Assembly (NCBI RefSeq): GCF_001402915.1
Contig: NZ_CP012945.1
Span: 1,188,001-1,252,000 of the forward strand
Source of the DNA: Devosia sp. A16
GTDB lineage: Bacteria; Pseudomonadota; Alphaproteobacteria; Rhizobiales; Devosiaceae
DNA length: 64,000 nt
Direction: 5' to 3'
Of this stretch, positions 54,853 through 63,637 are shown one piece after another (within the stretch, counting starts at the first letter, position 1; each line of letters begins with the position of its first letter). The translations under genes were made by a program, and so were the position numbers. The notes under the pieces were generated by a model, which made no database searches, was not told the DNA's origin, and saw only the letters and a program-made list of their open reading frames with translations.

Positions 54853-55066
54853 CCTTCTCCCCTTGTGGTCAGCGGACGAGGGCGAACGCCCTCGCCGCGA
54901 GGTGCCCGCAAGCAGCAGACGGCCGAAGGCCGTCTCTGCGGGGCGGATGAGGGGTTCTCTCCGCGTACTCCAGACGCTCGTCGCTTACGCTCCGAGCGCG
55001 CTACACTTCGTTGCGCGGACCCCTCATCCGGCGCTGCGCGCCACCTTCTCCCACAAGGGGAGAAGG
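54853..55066. repeat. 214-bp intergenic element with inverted ends and inner hairpins
   Basis: Perfect 16-bp inverted ends (CCTTCTCCCCTTGTGG at 54853-54868 and its complement at 55051-55066). Inside are hairpins at 54878-54893 (GAGGGC-x-GCCCTC type) and 54917-54935 (AGACGGCC-GAA-GGCCGTCT), and the right end is itself a hairpin (55044-55066). No coding potential. The right part (CCCTCATCCGGCGCTGCGCG) is a familiar rhizobial dispersed repeat. It fills the gap (54801-55140) between convergent genes. Confidence 0.75.
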
Positions 55067-55140
55067 CTAGCGGTGCCCATCACCGGCATATGCGATAGCC
55101 CTGCCCTTGGCGGGGAGATGTCCGGAGAGACGCGGGAGTT

Positions 55141-56985
55141 CTACTCTGCCACTTCCCGCTGCAGCTCGGCGCGGAACTGCAGCCTCGCCAGTTCGGCGTA
55201 TTTGCCGCCCTTCTTCACCAGTTGGTCATGCGTGCCCTGGTCGATCAGGCGGCCCTTCTCCAGCACCAGGATGCGGTCGGCATCGCGGATAGTCGCCAGC
55301 CGGTGCGCGATCACCAGGGTGGTGCGACCGGCCATCAGGCGCTCCAGCGCCAGTTGCACCAACCGCTCGCTTTCGGCGTCGAGCGCCGAGGTCGCTTCGT
55401 CCAGCAGCAGGATCGGCGCGTCCTTGAGCAGGGCGCGGGCGATCGCCAGCCGCTGCTTCTGCCCGCCCGACAGCATCACTCCGCGCTCGCCCACGATCGA
55501 GTCGTAGCCATTGGCGAGATCGGCGACATAGTCGTGCACCAGCGCCGCCTTCGAAGCCGCCTCGATCTCGGCGAAGCTCGCCTCGGGACGGCCGAACCGG
55601 ATGTTGTCGGCGATGGTGCCGGCAAAGATCGTCGGCTCCTGCTCGACATAGGCGAAGCGGCGGCGCAACTGCTCAGGTTCGACATCGCGCACATCGAGCC
55701 CATCGACGAGGATGCGGCCGCGGCTCACGTCGTAAAAGCGCTGCACCAGCGCGAAGATCGTCGATTTGCCGGCGCCGGACGCGCCGACGAGGGCCACCGT
55801 CTCGCCATGCGCGATGGCAAAGCTCAGGTCGGAGACGACTGCTTCGCTGTCGCGTGTCTCGTAGGAAAAGCCGACGCCCTCGAAGGCCACGGTGCCGAGC
55901 GGCGGCACCGGCAGCGCCTGCGGGTGCGGTGGCGGCTTGATCGCCGGTTCGGTATCGAGAATCTCGACCAGCCGCTCGGTGGCGCCGGACACCGTGTGGA
56001 TCAGCCCCATGATCTCCGAGAGGTTGGTCAGCGCGTTGCTGGCCATCAGCGCATAGATCATGAACTGCGCCAGCTCGCCCACGGTGACGACGCCGGTGAA
56101 CACCGCGTTGGCGCCCCACCAGACCAGCACCACCAATGCCGCAGTCGACAGGAACAGCAGCCCGCCCAGCAGCGCGGCGCGCGCCCCGACCCGGCTGACT
56201 TCAGCCTCGAACGATTCCTCGGCCCGCGAACCATAGAGGCGCGACTGCTCGGGCTCCTGCACGAAGCTCTTGATCGTCTTGCTGGCGCCCAGCGCCTCGG
56301 TCGCCATGGCCGACATGTCGGCAAGCGCGTCCTGGGTGCGCCGCGACATCCGCCGCAGCCGGCGCGCGTAGAGCATCACCGGGATGAGAATGGCGGGCCC
56401 GACGATGACGATGGTCAGCGCCAGGTAGGGGCTGGTGAGGAACATCAGCGTCACCGCGCCGATCAGTGTCACCGCGCCGCGCAGCATGATCGAGAGGCTG
56501 GTGCCGATGGCGCCACGGATCGTCGCCACGTCGCCGTTGAGTCGCGAGGTGAGTTCGCCCACCCGGTGCAGGTCGAAAAAGGCCGAGTCGAGCGTCAGCA
56601 GGTGATCGAACACCTTGCGGCGGAGGTCGGTGAGCACCCGCTCGCCCAGCACCGAGATGAAGTAGAACCGCCCGGCGCTCGCCAGCGCCATCACCAGCGC
56701 CACGCCGATGGCGATCATGCCGTATTGGCCGACCATCGACAGGTTCTGTTCGACAAAGCCCTTGTCGATGATCTTGCCGGCCAGCGACGGGATCACCAGC
56801 GACGACAGGGTCGAGACCAGCAGGAAGCCGATGGTGAAGGTAAGGCGCCATGGATAGCGCAGCACGAACGGCATCAACCGGCGGATCGGCTTGATGTCCC
56901 GCTGGCCGGCTTTCAGGGCCTCGCCCTTGCTGCCGAGCGTGCTGGTCGGGGCCGCTCCGATGGTGCTGCGCGTGGTGCTTTTCAA
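55141..56985 (-). CDS. MsbA-like ABC exporter (fused permease/ATPase)
   Basis: Half-size ABC exporter (about 614 aa). Six membrane helices in the first 330 residues (LTFTIGFLLVSTLSSLVIPS, GMIAIGVALVMALASAGRFY) are followed by an ATPase domain with Walker A VGASGAGKST, signature LSGGQKQRLAIARALL and Walker B ILLLDEATSALD. Works as a homodimer exporting lipid, peptide or drug; substrate unknown. The TTG at 56985 is the likely start since no ATG lies nearby; the frame extends to 57108 without family similarity. Confidence 0.9.
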   Translation of the reverse strand: MKSTTRSTIGAAPTSTLGSKGEALKAGQRDIKPIRRLMPFVLRYPWRLTFTIGFLLVSTLSSLVIPSLAGKIIDKGFVEQNLSMVGQYGMIAIGVALVMALASAGRFYFISVLGERVLTDLRRKVFDHLLTLDSAFFDLHRVGELTSRLNGDVATIRGAIGTSLSIMLRGAVTLIGAVTLMFLTSPYLALTIVIVGPAILIPVMLYARRLRRMSRRTQDALADMSAMATEALGASKTIKSFVQEPEQSRLYGSRAEESFEAEVSRVGARAALLGGLLFLSTAALVVLVWWGANAVFTGVVTVGELAQFMIYALMASNALTNLSEIMGLIHTVSGATERLVEILDTEPAIKPPPHPQALPVPPLGTVAFEGVGFSYETRDSEAVVSDLSFAIAHGETVALVGASGAGKSTIFALVQRFYDVSRGRILVDGLDVRDVEPEQLRRRFAYVEQEPTIFAGTIADNIRFGRPEASFAEIEAASKAALVHDYVADLANGYDSIVGERGVMLSGGQKQRLAIARALLKDAPILLLDEATSALDAESERLVQLALERLMAGRTTLVIAHRLATIRDADRILVLEKGRLIDQGTHDQLVKKGGKYAELARLQFRAELQREVAE

Positions 56986-57118
56986 AGTGTCCCCGATATA
57001 GGCAGGTGGCGCGCCCGCCGCAACCGAATTGCCGGTCCCGCGACAACGCGTGGCTTCCCCTTGCGCCGGGCCCGGATTTTCTCTATGAACCCGGCCAATC
57101 CGTATCAATCGTTTCGTC

Positions 57119-57136
57119 CGGGCGCCGTGGCGCCCG
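57119..57136 (+). promoter_or_regulatory. Hairpin in the rpmE leader
   Basis: 7-bp stem CGGGCGC/GCGCCCG with a 4-base loop, followed by TTTGATTT, ending 8 bases before the GAGG ribosome-binding site of rpmE. It may be an attenuator or autoregulatory leader, or the terminator of an upstream transcript. Confidence 0.4.
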
Positions 57137-57155
57137 TTTGATTTGAGGCAGCGCC

Positions 57156-57377
57156 ATGAAGAACGACATCCATCCCGACTACCACATGATCACCGTGGCG
57201 ATGACCAACGGCACGACCTACCAGACCCGTTCGACCTACGGCAAGGAAGGCGATACGCTGCAGCTCGACATCGATCCGACCACGCACCCGGCCTGGACCG
57301 GTGTGCAGGGCAACCTGATGGACCGCGGCGGCCGCGTCACCCGCTTCAAGGACAAGTTCAAGGGCCTCGGCTTCTGA
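57156..57377 (+). CDS. rpmE: Ribosomal protein L31
   Basis: L31 (73 aa) of the large ribosomal subunit: [26 protein letters not shown], then [20 protein letters not shown] and [10 protein letters not shown]. It has no Cys, so it is the zinc-free (C-) type, which cannot serve as a zinc store. GAGG lies 7 bases before the ATG. Single-gene unit with leader hairpin and terminator. Confidence 0.97.
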   Translation: MKNDIHPDYHMITVAMTNGTTYQTRSTYGKEGDTLQLDIDPTTHPAWTGVQGNLMDRGGRVTRFKDKFKGLGF

Positions 57378-57401
57378 GCCTGACGGTACCGACGAATGCA
57401 G

Positions 57402-57432
57402 AAAGCCCGGCCATCGCGCCGGGCTTTTGTTT
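57402..57432 (+). terminator. rpmE terminator
   Basis: 8-bp stem AGCCCGGC/GCCGGGCT (57404-57411, 57418-57425) with a 6-base loop, followed by TTTGTTT. Confidence 0.85.
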
Positions 57433-57458
57433 GATAGGCTGCTTGGACAGGGCAGTAC

Positions 57459-57872
57459 TCACACCCGGTTGGTCTCGTACGACGTGATCGCCGGATCGAT
57501 CTCGGCCCAATCGACGCGCGAGCGCATCCAGGCCTGGCGGTTGGGCTTTACCACACCGGGGTCATCGAGGCTGCCGGCCTTGATGAACACCACGTCGGGG
57601 TGGAGCGGCGGCAGGGTGTAGAGCGGCGAGCCGCAATCGCCGCAGAAGAACCGCGCCACCGGACGACCGCTGTCGCCCGCTTTGACGAAACTCTTCGGCA
57701 TGCCTTTGTCGACGCTGAAGCCGGCGGCAGCGACGCGAACGCTGACGCCGAAGGCGCTGCCGGAGACGCGCCGGCAATCCGCGCAATGGCAATAGCCGGC
57801 GGCGCCGACCTCACCTCGGTAGCTGTAGCGAACGGCGCCGCACAGGCACCCACCCGTCAATGTTTCGGTCAT
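57459..57872 (-). CDS. GFA/CENP-V family protein
   Basis: Zinc-binding protein (137 aa) of the GFA family, named for glutathione-dependent formaldehyde-activating enzyme, though most members have unknown function. Zinc Cys residues are in LTGGCLCGAVRY, GYCHCADCRRVSGS and FFCGDCGSPLY, which is the full set. Complete. Stands alone, convergent with rpmE. Confidence 0.92.
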   Translation of the reverse strand: MTETLTGGCLCGAVRYSYRGEVGAAGYCHCADCRRVSGSAFGVSVRVAAAGFSVDKGMPKSFVKAGDSGRPVARFFCGDCGSPLYTLPPLHPDVVFIKAGSLDDPGVVKPNRQAWMRSRVDWAEIDPAITSYETNRV

Positions 57873-57915
57873 CCTTGCACCTCGGTCAGCTCGACCGAAG
57901 GTAAGGCCAGCCGGG

Positions 57916-58440
57916 CTACTCTTTCAACCGGCCGAACGCCGCCCTGAGCCTCGCCAGCTGGTCGGCGATGCCGCCCTGCGCGGCCGGTGCGTAGTCGGGC
58001 ACCCCGCCCCGCTCGAGCTTGTCGAACTGCTGCACCCGGTCGAACAGCCGATCGCCCTTGGCGATGAACTCCCTCAGCCGCGCCGGCATGTCATCATAGC
58101 CGGGCCCGCCGCGATCGGTCGGGGTCGCCGAGAAGCGGACTTTTTCCTTTTCGGTGCGGGCGTTCTCGGCAGTCAACTCGCCTTCGTTCACGGCGCGCTG
58201 CAGCAGCAGCCAGGAGGCCAGCTGCATCAGCCGCGTGGTGAGGCGCATGCTCTCGGTGGCATAGAGGAACGATGCCTCGCGCGGCAGGCCGCGGCTCTCT
58301 GCCCGGCCATCACCATCGAGATAGGACGCCACTTCCTCGATCAGCACCATGCCGTCGCGATACAGCATGTCGAATCCGCCGGACGCGACGATGCGGGGCC
58401 CGATGGCCACCGGCTGCTGCTTTTGCCTGCTGTCGTCCAC
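57916..58440 (-). CDS. rcdA: DUF1465/RcdA-family protein, CtrA-degradation adaptor
   Basis: Small helical protein (174 aa) of the DUF1465 family. The Caulobacter member RcdA is a ClpXP adaptor that with CpdR and PopA drives destruction of CtrA before S phase. Core segment: LYRDGMVLIEEVASYLDGDG, then SFLYATESMRLTTRLMQLAS, LLLQRAVNEGEL and AENARTEKEKVR. Complete. A full CtrA-type box lies 219 bases upstream; in Caulobacter rcdA is a CtrA target. RcdA role here is by homology. Confidence 0.87.
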   Translation of the reverse strand: MDDSRQKQQPVAIGPRIVASGGFDMLYRDGMVLIEEVASYLDGDGRAESRGLPREASFLYATESMRLTTRLMQLASWLLLQRAVNEGELTAENARTEKEKVRFSATPTDRGGPGYDDMPARLREFIAKGDRLFDRVQQFDKLERGGVPDYAPAAQGGIADQLARLRAAFGRLKE

Positions 58441-58658
58441 GCTGCTGCTCTGGTGACGGAAAATACTGCCGCCGCGTGCGGCCGCACTCCGTTGTGCGCC
58501 CAGCTCCGTTGCCGTTGGCTTAACGATGACCGGCCTGGCGGAAAAAGAAAAGAGCCGTCGAAACGGCTCTCGAAAGTTAACAGGGAGGCGTCAAACAGAG
58601 GGAGAAACCACTCTGCAAATCCAGAGAACTGGATGGGATTTAAGTTAATGGCGATGTG

Positions 58659-58673
58659 TTAATTCGAGGTTAA
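58659..58673 (-). promoter_or_regulatory. CtrA-type box upstream of rcdA
   Basis: TTAA (58659-58662), seven bases, TTAA (58670-58673) followed by C matches the full TTAA-N7-TTAAC consensus. It lies in the 290-base gap upstream of rcdA. A GACTC (CcrM-type GANTC) site follows at about 58677. Confidence 0.5.
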
Positions 58674-58730
58674 CGAGACTCGCTTTCTTAACCTTGCCAG
58701 TGTGTGACCGGCGTACCGCCCCCACACCAC

Positions 58731-58916
58731 TCAGAGCTTGAACAGCGATTCCGCCTCCGAGCGGGTCTTCTGGCGCGCCGCGATCGCCTGCTGCAAACGG
58801 ACGATCTCGGCGTTCAGCATGGCGATCCGCTCCTCGAGTTCCTCGACCGACATGGTGTCGATCGGCATGCCGACCTCGTGGCCACGGGGCTTCTTGACGG
58901 CGTCATCATCGAACAT
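58731..58916 (-). CDS. DUF1192 family protein
   Basis: Very small protein (61 aa) of the DUF1192 family: MFDDDAVKKPRGHEVG, then MSVEELEERIAMLNAEIVRL forming one coiled helix. Function unknown; widespread in alphaproteobacteria and often near cell-cycle genes. It lies upstream of rcdA in the same direction, with the CtrA box between. Confidence 0.85.
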   Translation of the reverse strand: MFDDDAVKKPRGHEVGMPIDTMSVEELEERIAMLNAEIVRLQQAIAARQKTRSEAESLFKL

Positions 58917-59034
58917 GATCTTCTCCCGGCTGAGTTTTTCCCGAACTTAGGCCCTCCCGCCGACCGCTGCAAACCCCGGCGCCACCGCCAAATCGCCGAT
59001 TGCCAGCCCCGCCTTGCCGGGCCTAGCTAGAGCC

Positions 59035-60090
59035 ATGTCGATCCCGCACGAAATGACCGCCATTGCCATCACCGAGTTTGGCGGGCCTGAGGTGCTGCAG
59101 CCGGCGCGCCTCTCCACCCCCCAACCGGGCCCCGGCGAAGTGCTGATCCGCGTTGCGGCGGCCGGCCTCAACGCACCGGACCTCGGCCAGCGCCGAGGCA
59201 CCTACAACCCGCCGCCCGATGCCTCGCCGCTGCCCGGCCTCGAGGTTGGCGGCGAGATCGTCGCGATCGGCAGGGGCGTGCGCGGCTGGTCGCTGGGTGA
59301 CGAGGTGGCCGCACTCACCCATGGCGGTGGCTATGCCGAGTATGTGGCGGTCGCGGCCGGTCAGGTGCTGCCGGTTCCCGCCGGCTGGTCGATGGCCAGC
59401 GCCGCCGCCTTGCCCGAGACCTTCTTCACCGTCGAGCAGACCCTGGTGATGCGGGCCGGCCTCGCGCCGGGCATGCAGGTGCTGATCCATGGCGGCGCCG
59501 GGGGCATCGGCGGCGCGGCCATCCAGATCGCCCGCCTGCATGGTGCCAGCCCGATCGCGGTGGTATCGGGGCCGGAGAAGGCCGCCTATGCGCGGCGGCT
59601 CGGCGCCGCCGAGACCATCGACCGTACCACCGAGGATTTTGTCGCCCGCACGCTGTCGATCACCGGCGGCCGCGGCGCCGACCGCGTCGTCGATATCGTC
59701 GGCGGCGACACGCTGGAAAAGAACATCCGCGCTTCCGCCCGCTTCGGCCACATCGTCATCGTCTCGACGCTGGCGGGACCCATGGCGGAGATCAATGCCA
59801 GTCACATTCTGATGAAGCAGCTGACGCTCTCCGGCTCGACGCTCAGGCCGCAGACCCGCGAGGTAAAGGCGGCCATCGCCCGCAGCCTCTTCAAGACCGC
59901 CTGGCCGGCGCTGGCGGATGGCCGCCTGGTGCAGCCGCGCATCCGCGCGCTGCCGCTCGCCGAGGCTGCCCGCGGCCATCGCGAGCTCGAGAAGCCCGAC
60001 CACTACGGCAAGCTCATCCTGCTCACGCCATGGGGAGAAACACTGGCCCGGCACCCGGGCAATAGCGACAATCCGATTGAATCGGCCTGA
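59035..60090 (+). CDS. NAD(P)H-quinone oxidoreductase (PIG3-type MDR family)
   Basis: Zinc-independent MDR-superfamily reductase (351 aa), like human PIG3 and bacterial quinone oxidoreductases, using NADPH. EFGGPEVLQPARLSTPQPGP at the N-terminus, ALNAPDLGQRRGTYNPPP-like substrate region, and nucleotide loop HGGAGGIGGAAIQIARLHGA. C-terminal LEKPDHYGKLIL. The start at 59035 is chosen; earlier and later ATGs exist. It is divergent from DUF1192. Confidence 0.9.
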   Translation: MSIPHEMTAIAITEFGGPEVLQPARLSTPQPGPGEVLIRVAAAGLNAPDLGQRRGTYNPPPDASPLPGLEVGGEIVAIGRGVRGWSLGDEVAALTHGGGYAEYVAVAAGQVLPVPAGWSMASAAALPETFFTVEQTLVMRAGLAPGMQVLIHGGAGGIGGAAIQIARLHGASPIAVVSGPEKAAYARRLGAAETIDRTTEDFVARTLSITGGRGADRVVDIVGGDTLEKNIRASARFGHIVIVSTLAGPMAEINASHILMKQLTLSGSTLRPQTREVKAAIARSLFKTAWPALADGRLVQPRIRALPLAEAARGHRELEKPDHYGKLILLTPWGETLARHPGNSDNPIESA

Positions 60091-60186
60091 GCCGGCGCGT
60101 ATATAGGCAGCACTATTCCCCCTCATTAGGAACGACGAGGCGGGGCGGACCGGAAAACCCGGCCGCGCCTCAAGGAGATATTGATC

Positions 60187-60909
60187 ATGGCCACGCCCCT
60201 GTTGATGCCCAAGGCAACCGCCGTCTGGCTGGTCGACAACACCGCGCTCTCGTTCGAGCAGATCGCCGCCTTCTGCGGCTTGCACCCGCTGGAAGTGCAG
60301 GGCGTCGCCGACGGTGACGTCGCCAGCGGCATCATGGGCGTGAACCCGCTGCAGAACGGCCAGTTGACGCGCGAGGAGATCGAGAAGGCGGAGGCCGACC
60401 CGAACTACCGCATGAAGATCTCGGACCCCAAGGTTCGCGTCGCCGCGCCCAAGCGCAAGGGGCCGCGCTACACCCCGATTTCGCGCCGCAACGAGCGTCC
60501 CAACGCCATCAAGTGGCTGCTGCGCAACCACCCCGAGATGAAGGACGCGCAGATCATGCGTCTGGTCGGCACCACCAAGTCGACCATCGACTCGGTGCGT
60601 GAAGGCACCCACTGGAACAATGCCAACATCACCCCGATGGACCCCGTGACGCTCGGGCTCGCCAGCCAGATCGATCTCGACCTGGAAGTGAGCCGCGCGT
60701 CCAAGGGCGCCGCGCCGGGCGATATGGCCGAACAGGGCACCATGCTGCTGACCGCCGAGGAAGCGCTGGCCGGCGCCCACGGCCGCGCCGGCATGGACCA
60801 GGCCGACGACGAAGAGGGTGTCGAACACCGCCCCGAACGCGAAGAAGAGCTGGATGCCGACTCGGTGTTCGCCAAGCTGAAGTCGCTGAAGGGCGACTCC
60901 GACGAATAA
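60187..60909 (+). CDS. trcR: Cell-cycle transcriptional regulator TrcR (DUF1013)
   Basis: DUF1013 protein (240 aa), known as TrcR in Caulobacter, conserved in alphaproteobacteria. LMPKATAVWLVDNTALSFEQ and a helix-turn-helix (IAAFCGLHPLEVQGVADGDV), a middle block NERPNAIKWLLRNHPEMKDA with QIMRLVGTTKSTIDSVREGT, and an acidic C-terminus (DQADDEEGVEHRPEREEELD). AAGGAG upstream fixes the ATG at 60187 instead of the TTG at 60181. Thought to bind DNA and control cell-cycle genes. Confidence 0.92.
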   Translation: MATPLLMPKATAVWLVDNTALSFEQIAAFCGLHPLEVQGVADGDVASGIMGVNPLQNGQLTREEIEKAEADPNYRMKISDPKVRVAAPKRKGPRYTPISRRNERPNAIKWLLRNHPEMKDAQIMRLVGTTKSTIDSVREGTHWNNANITPMDPVTLGLASQIDLDLEVSRASKGAAPGDMAEQGTMLLTAEEALAGAHGRAGMDQADDEEGVEHRPEREEELDADSVFAKLKSLKGDSDE

Positions 60910-60930
60910 CTCCAGGGCCGGGCAGCAGAG

Positions 60931-62811
60931 ATGGAAATCAACCTGCTGCTCGCCATTTTCGTCCTCCTCGCGGCAACCGTTCTGCTCGTCCCGCTGTTCA
61001 AGTGGGCCGGGCTCGGCACCATCCTGGGCTACCTCGCCGCCGGCGTGCTGATCGGGCCCTATGGCCTGTCGCTGGTCTCCGACACCGAACTCATCCACCA
61101 GATCGCCGAGTTCGGCATCGTCATGATGCTGTTCCTGATCGGCCTCGAGGTCGACGGCACCGAACTCTGGCGCATGCGCGACAAGGTCTTGGGCCTTGGC
61201 CTCACCCAGATGGCCGCCACCAGTGCCGCCGTCGCCCTGCTCGCCCGGGTCATCGGCTTCGAATGGGCCGATGCTGCAGTGGTCGGCCTGGCCCTGGCGA
61301 TGAGTTCCACCGCCATCGCCATGCAGTCGGTGGACCAGCGCAACATCACCAAGACCGATACCGGCCGCGCTTCGCTCGCTATCCTCCTGGTGCAGGACGT
61401 GGCGGTGATCCCGGTCCTCGCAATCATTCCCCTGCTCACCGCCATGGGCGGCGCGCCGATCGAGGCGATCGGCGAGGACGTGCTGGATGTGGTCGACAAT
61501 CCCATCGACTGGTGGTTGGCGCTGGTGGTGGTCGGCGCCTTCATCGCCGCCCTGTTCGGCTCGCGCTTCGTCATCCGACCGTTGATGAGCTGGCTCGCCC
61601 GCACGCGGGTGCCGGAAGCCTTCACCGCCTTCGCCCTCGCACTGGTGATCGGCGCCGCACTGCTCACCGAAACGCTCGGCCTGTCTCCGGCGCTCGGCGC
61701 CTTCTTCGGCGGCGTGCTCCTCGCTGACAGCGAGTACCGGCACGAACTCGAAAGCAACCTGCAGCCGTTCAAGGGGCTGCTGCTCGGGCTATTCTTCATC
61801 ACGGTGGGCATGTCGATCGCCTTCCGGGTGGTGCTCGAGAATCCGTTGCTGGTGGTGGCGCTGGTGCTGGCGCTGATCTGCCTCAAGATGCTGGTGCTGT
61901 TCGTGCTGGCCACGTTCTTCCGGATGCATGTGGCCGAGCGCCTGCTGCTGGCGGTGCTGCTCAGCCAGGCCGGCGAGTTCGCTTTCGTGGTGCTGCAGTT
62001 CGCCCGTACCGCCGGCAACCTGTCCGGGCCGGAAGTGGAGCTGCTCACCGTCGTCGTCGCGCTCTCCATGGCGATGACGCCGATCCTCATCTTCCTTTAC
62101 GACCGGCTTTGGATGCCGCGGCTCAACCGGTCGTCGAACGACGAGGTCGACCTGCCGCCCGGACCCGACGTGGCCGATCCGCGGGACAAGGTGATCGTGC
62201 TCGGCTATGGCCGCTTCGGTCAGATCGTCACCCGGCTGCTGCGTGCCCAGGGCTTCGGCATGACGCTGATCGACGACGATCCGGCGCAGATCGAGCTGGT
62301 CAAGCGCTTCGGCGTCAAGGTGTTCTACGGCGATGGCGGCCGCATCGAGATCCTGCGGGCGGCCGGTGCCGACCAGGCCAAGATGATCGTCATCGCGGTG
62401 GCGGGCGGCGATCGCATCCTCGGGATCGCCGAGCTGATCCGCCGCAACTTCCCCGATGTCATCATCGCCGCCCGCGCCGTCGACCGCTCGCACGCGCACG
62501 ACCTGATGGCGCTGGGCGTGCATGTGATCGAGCGCGAGACCTTCCGCGCCGCGATCAAGCTGGGCGAGCAGGCTCTGGTGGCGCTCGGCCAGGAAGAACA
62601 GCAGGCGAGCCGCGTTGCCCGGGCCTTCGAGCAGCATGACAGCCGGATGCTGCGCGAGAGTTACGCGGTGCGCCACGACCAGGCCGCCTATATCGGCTTC
62701 GTCAGGCGCTCCACCGAGATGCTGGATGCCGTCATGAAGGCCGACCGGCAGCAATCCGCCGATGCTGCTGAAGGTGATATTGACAAGCCGGCGCCGCGGA
62801 CGTCCGACTAG
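60931..62811 (+). CDS. KefB/KefC-type CPA2 antiporter with RCK domain
   Basis: Potassium/proton antiporter-type protein (626 aa). Twelve or so membrane helices up to about residue 390, with the Asp-containing motif in ALGAFFGGVLLADSEYRHEL and LLVQDVAVIPVLAIIPLL. Then an RCK (TrkA-N) NAD-binding domain with VIVLGYGRFGQIVTRLLRAQ at about 418. Glutathione-gated Kef systems protect against electrophiles, but whether this is gated is unknown. It starts 21 bases after trcR. Confidence 0.93.
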   Translation: MEINLLLAIFVLLAATVLLVPLFKWAGLGTILGYLAAGVLIGPYGLSLVSDTELIHQIAEFGIVMMLFLIGLEVDGTELWRMRDKVLGLGLTQMAATSAAVALLARVIGFEWADAAVVGLALAMSSTAIAMQSVDQRNITKTDTGRASLAILLVQDVAVIPVLAIIPLLTAMGGAPIEAIGEDVLDVVDNPIDWWLALVVVGAFIAALFGSRFVIRPLMSWLARTRVPEAFTAFALALVIGAALLTETLGLSPALGAFFGGVLLADSEYRHELESNLQPFKGLLLGLFFITVGMSIAFRVVLENPLLVVALVLALICLKMLVLFVLATFFRMHVAERLLLAVLLSQAGEFAFVVLQFARTAGNLSGPEVELLTVVVALSMAMTPILIFLYDRLWMPRLNRSSNDEVDLPPGPDVADPRDKVIVLGYGRFGQIVTRLLRAQGFGMTLIDDDPAQIELVKRFGVKVFYGDGGRIEILRAAGADQAKMIVIAVAGGDRILGIAELIRRNFPDVIIAARAVDRSHAHDLMALGVHVIERETFRAAIKLGEQALVALGQEEQQASRVARAFEQHDSRMLRESYAVRHDQAAYIGFVRRSTEMLDAVMKADRQQSADAAEGDIDKPAPRTSD

Positions 62812-62844
62812 CTGCTGCAGTTTCTCTTCCGGTTACCCCTTCCC

Positions 62845-63618
62845 ATGCCTCCCGATCTGTATTTCTGGACCGTCGCTGTCCTCGCGGTCTTCATCGTCGC
62901 CCTGAGCAAATCGGGGCTGCTGGGCAGTCTCGGCATGGTTGCCGTCCCGATGATGTCGCTGGTGATGCCGGCCCGCGATGCTGCCGGCATGCTGTTGCCG
63001 CTGCTGCTGGTGATGGATGCCATCGCCGTCTGGACCTACCGCAAGGATGCCGACTGGCGCATCCTCAAGATCATGCTGCCCGGAGCCATGGTGGGAACGC
63101 TGATCGGCTGGGCGCTGTGGAGCTTCGTCAGCGACGCCATGGTGCTGCTGTTCATCGGCATCATCACGCTGCTGTTCATCCTCGACGCGCTGCTGCCGCT
63201 CAGGAAGAAGCTGGAGGGCCTGCCGCCCTCCAGGCCCTGGGGCGCCTTCTGGGGCGGCTTTGCCGGCTTCACCAGCTTCATCAGCCATACCGGCGGCCCG
63301 CCGTTTCAGATCTACGTGCTGCCGCAGCGGCTGACGCCGGTGATCTATTCGGGCACCACGGCGTTCTTCTTCGCCATCGTCAACACCGCCAAGCTGGTCC
63401 CGTACTTCTTCCTCGGCCAGCTCAACGTCTCCAACCTCACCCATGCGGCGATCCTCGCGCCGCTGGCGGTCGTCGGGGTGATGGTCGGCGTCTGGCTGGT
63501 GCGGCGCATTTCGGTGAAGCGGTTCTATCAGCTCACCTACTGGCTGGTGTTCCTGCTGTCGCTGAAACTGATCTATGATGGGGCGGTCGGGGTGTTCATG
63601 CCCGGCGCCGCCGCTTGA
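62845..63618 (+). CDS. TauE/SafE-type sulfite exporter family permease
   Basis: Membrane permease (257 aa) of the TauE/SafE (TSUP) family with about eight helices. Family repeats: LSKSGLLGSLGMVAVPMMSL in the first half and FAGFTSFISHTGGPPFQIYV in the second, each with the Gly-rich turn. Family members carry sulfite, sulfoacetate or organic anions; the substrate here is unclear. Close behind the Kef-type gene (33 bases), same direction. Confidence 0.9.
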   Translation: MPPDLYFWTVAVLAVFIVALSKSGLLGSLGMVAVPMMSLVMPARDAAGMLLPLLLVMDAIAVWTYRKDADWRILKIMLPGAMVGTLIGWALWSFVSDAMVLLFIGIITLLFILDALLPLRKKLEGLPPSRPWGAFWGGFAGFTSFISHTGGPPFQIYVLPQRLTPVIYSGTTAFFFAIVNTAKLVPYFFLGQLNVSNLTHAAILAPLAVVGVMVGVWLVRRISVKRFYQLTYWLVFLLSLKLIYDGAVGVFMPGAAA

Positions 63619-63637
63619 GGGCGACAGGGGCAACAAG

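Noticed and set aside
54850-55507. Open frames across the intergenic repeat and ABC gene end
   Set aside because: They consist of palindromic repeat sequence and antisense of the ABC exporter; no domain is visible.
59023-61743. Very long antisense frame over the quinone oxidoreductase, trcR and Kef genes
   Set aside because: It runs antisense to three genes with clear family motifs and has Arg/Gly/His-rich shadow composition.
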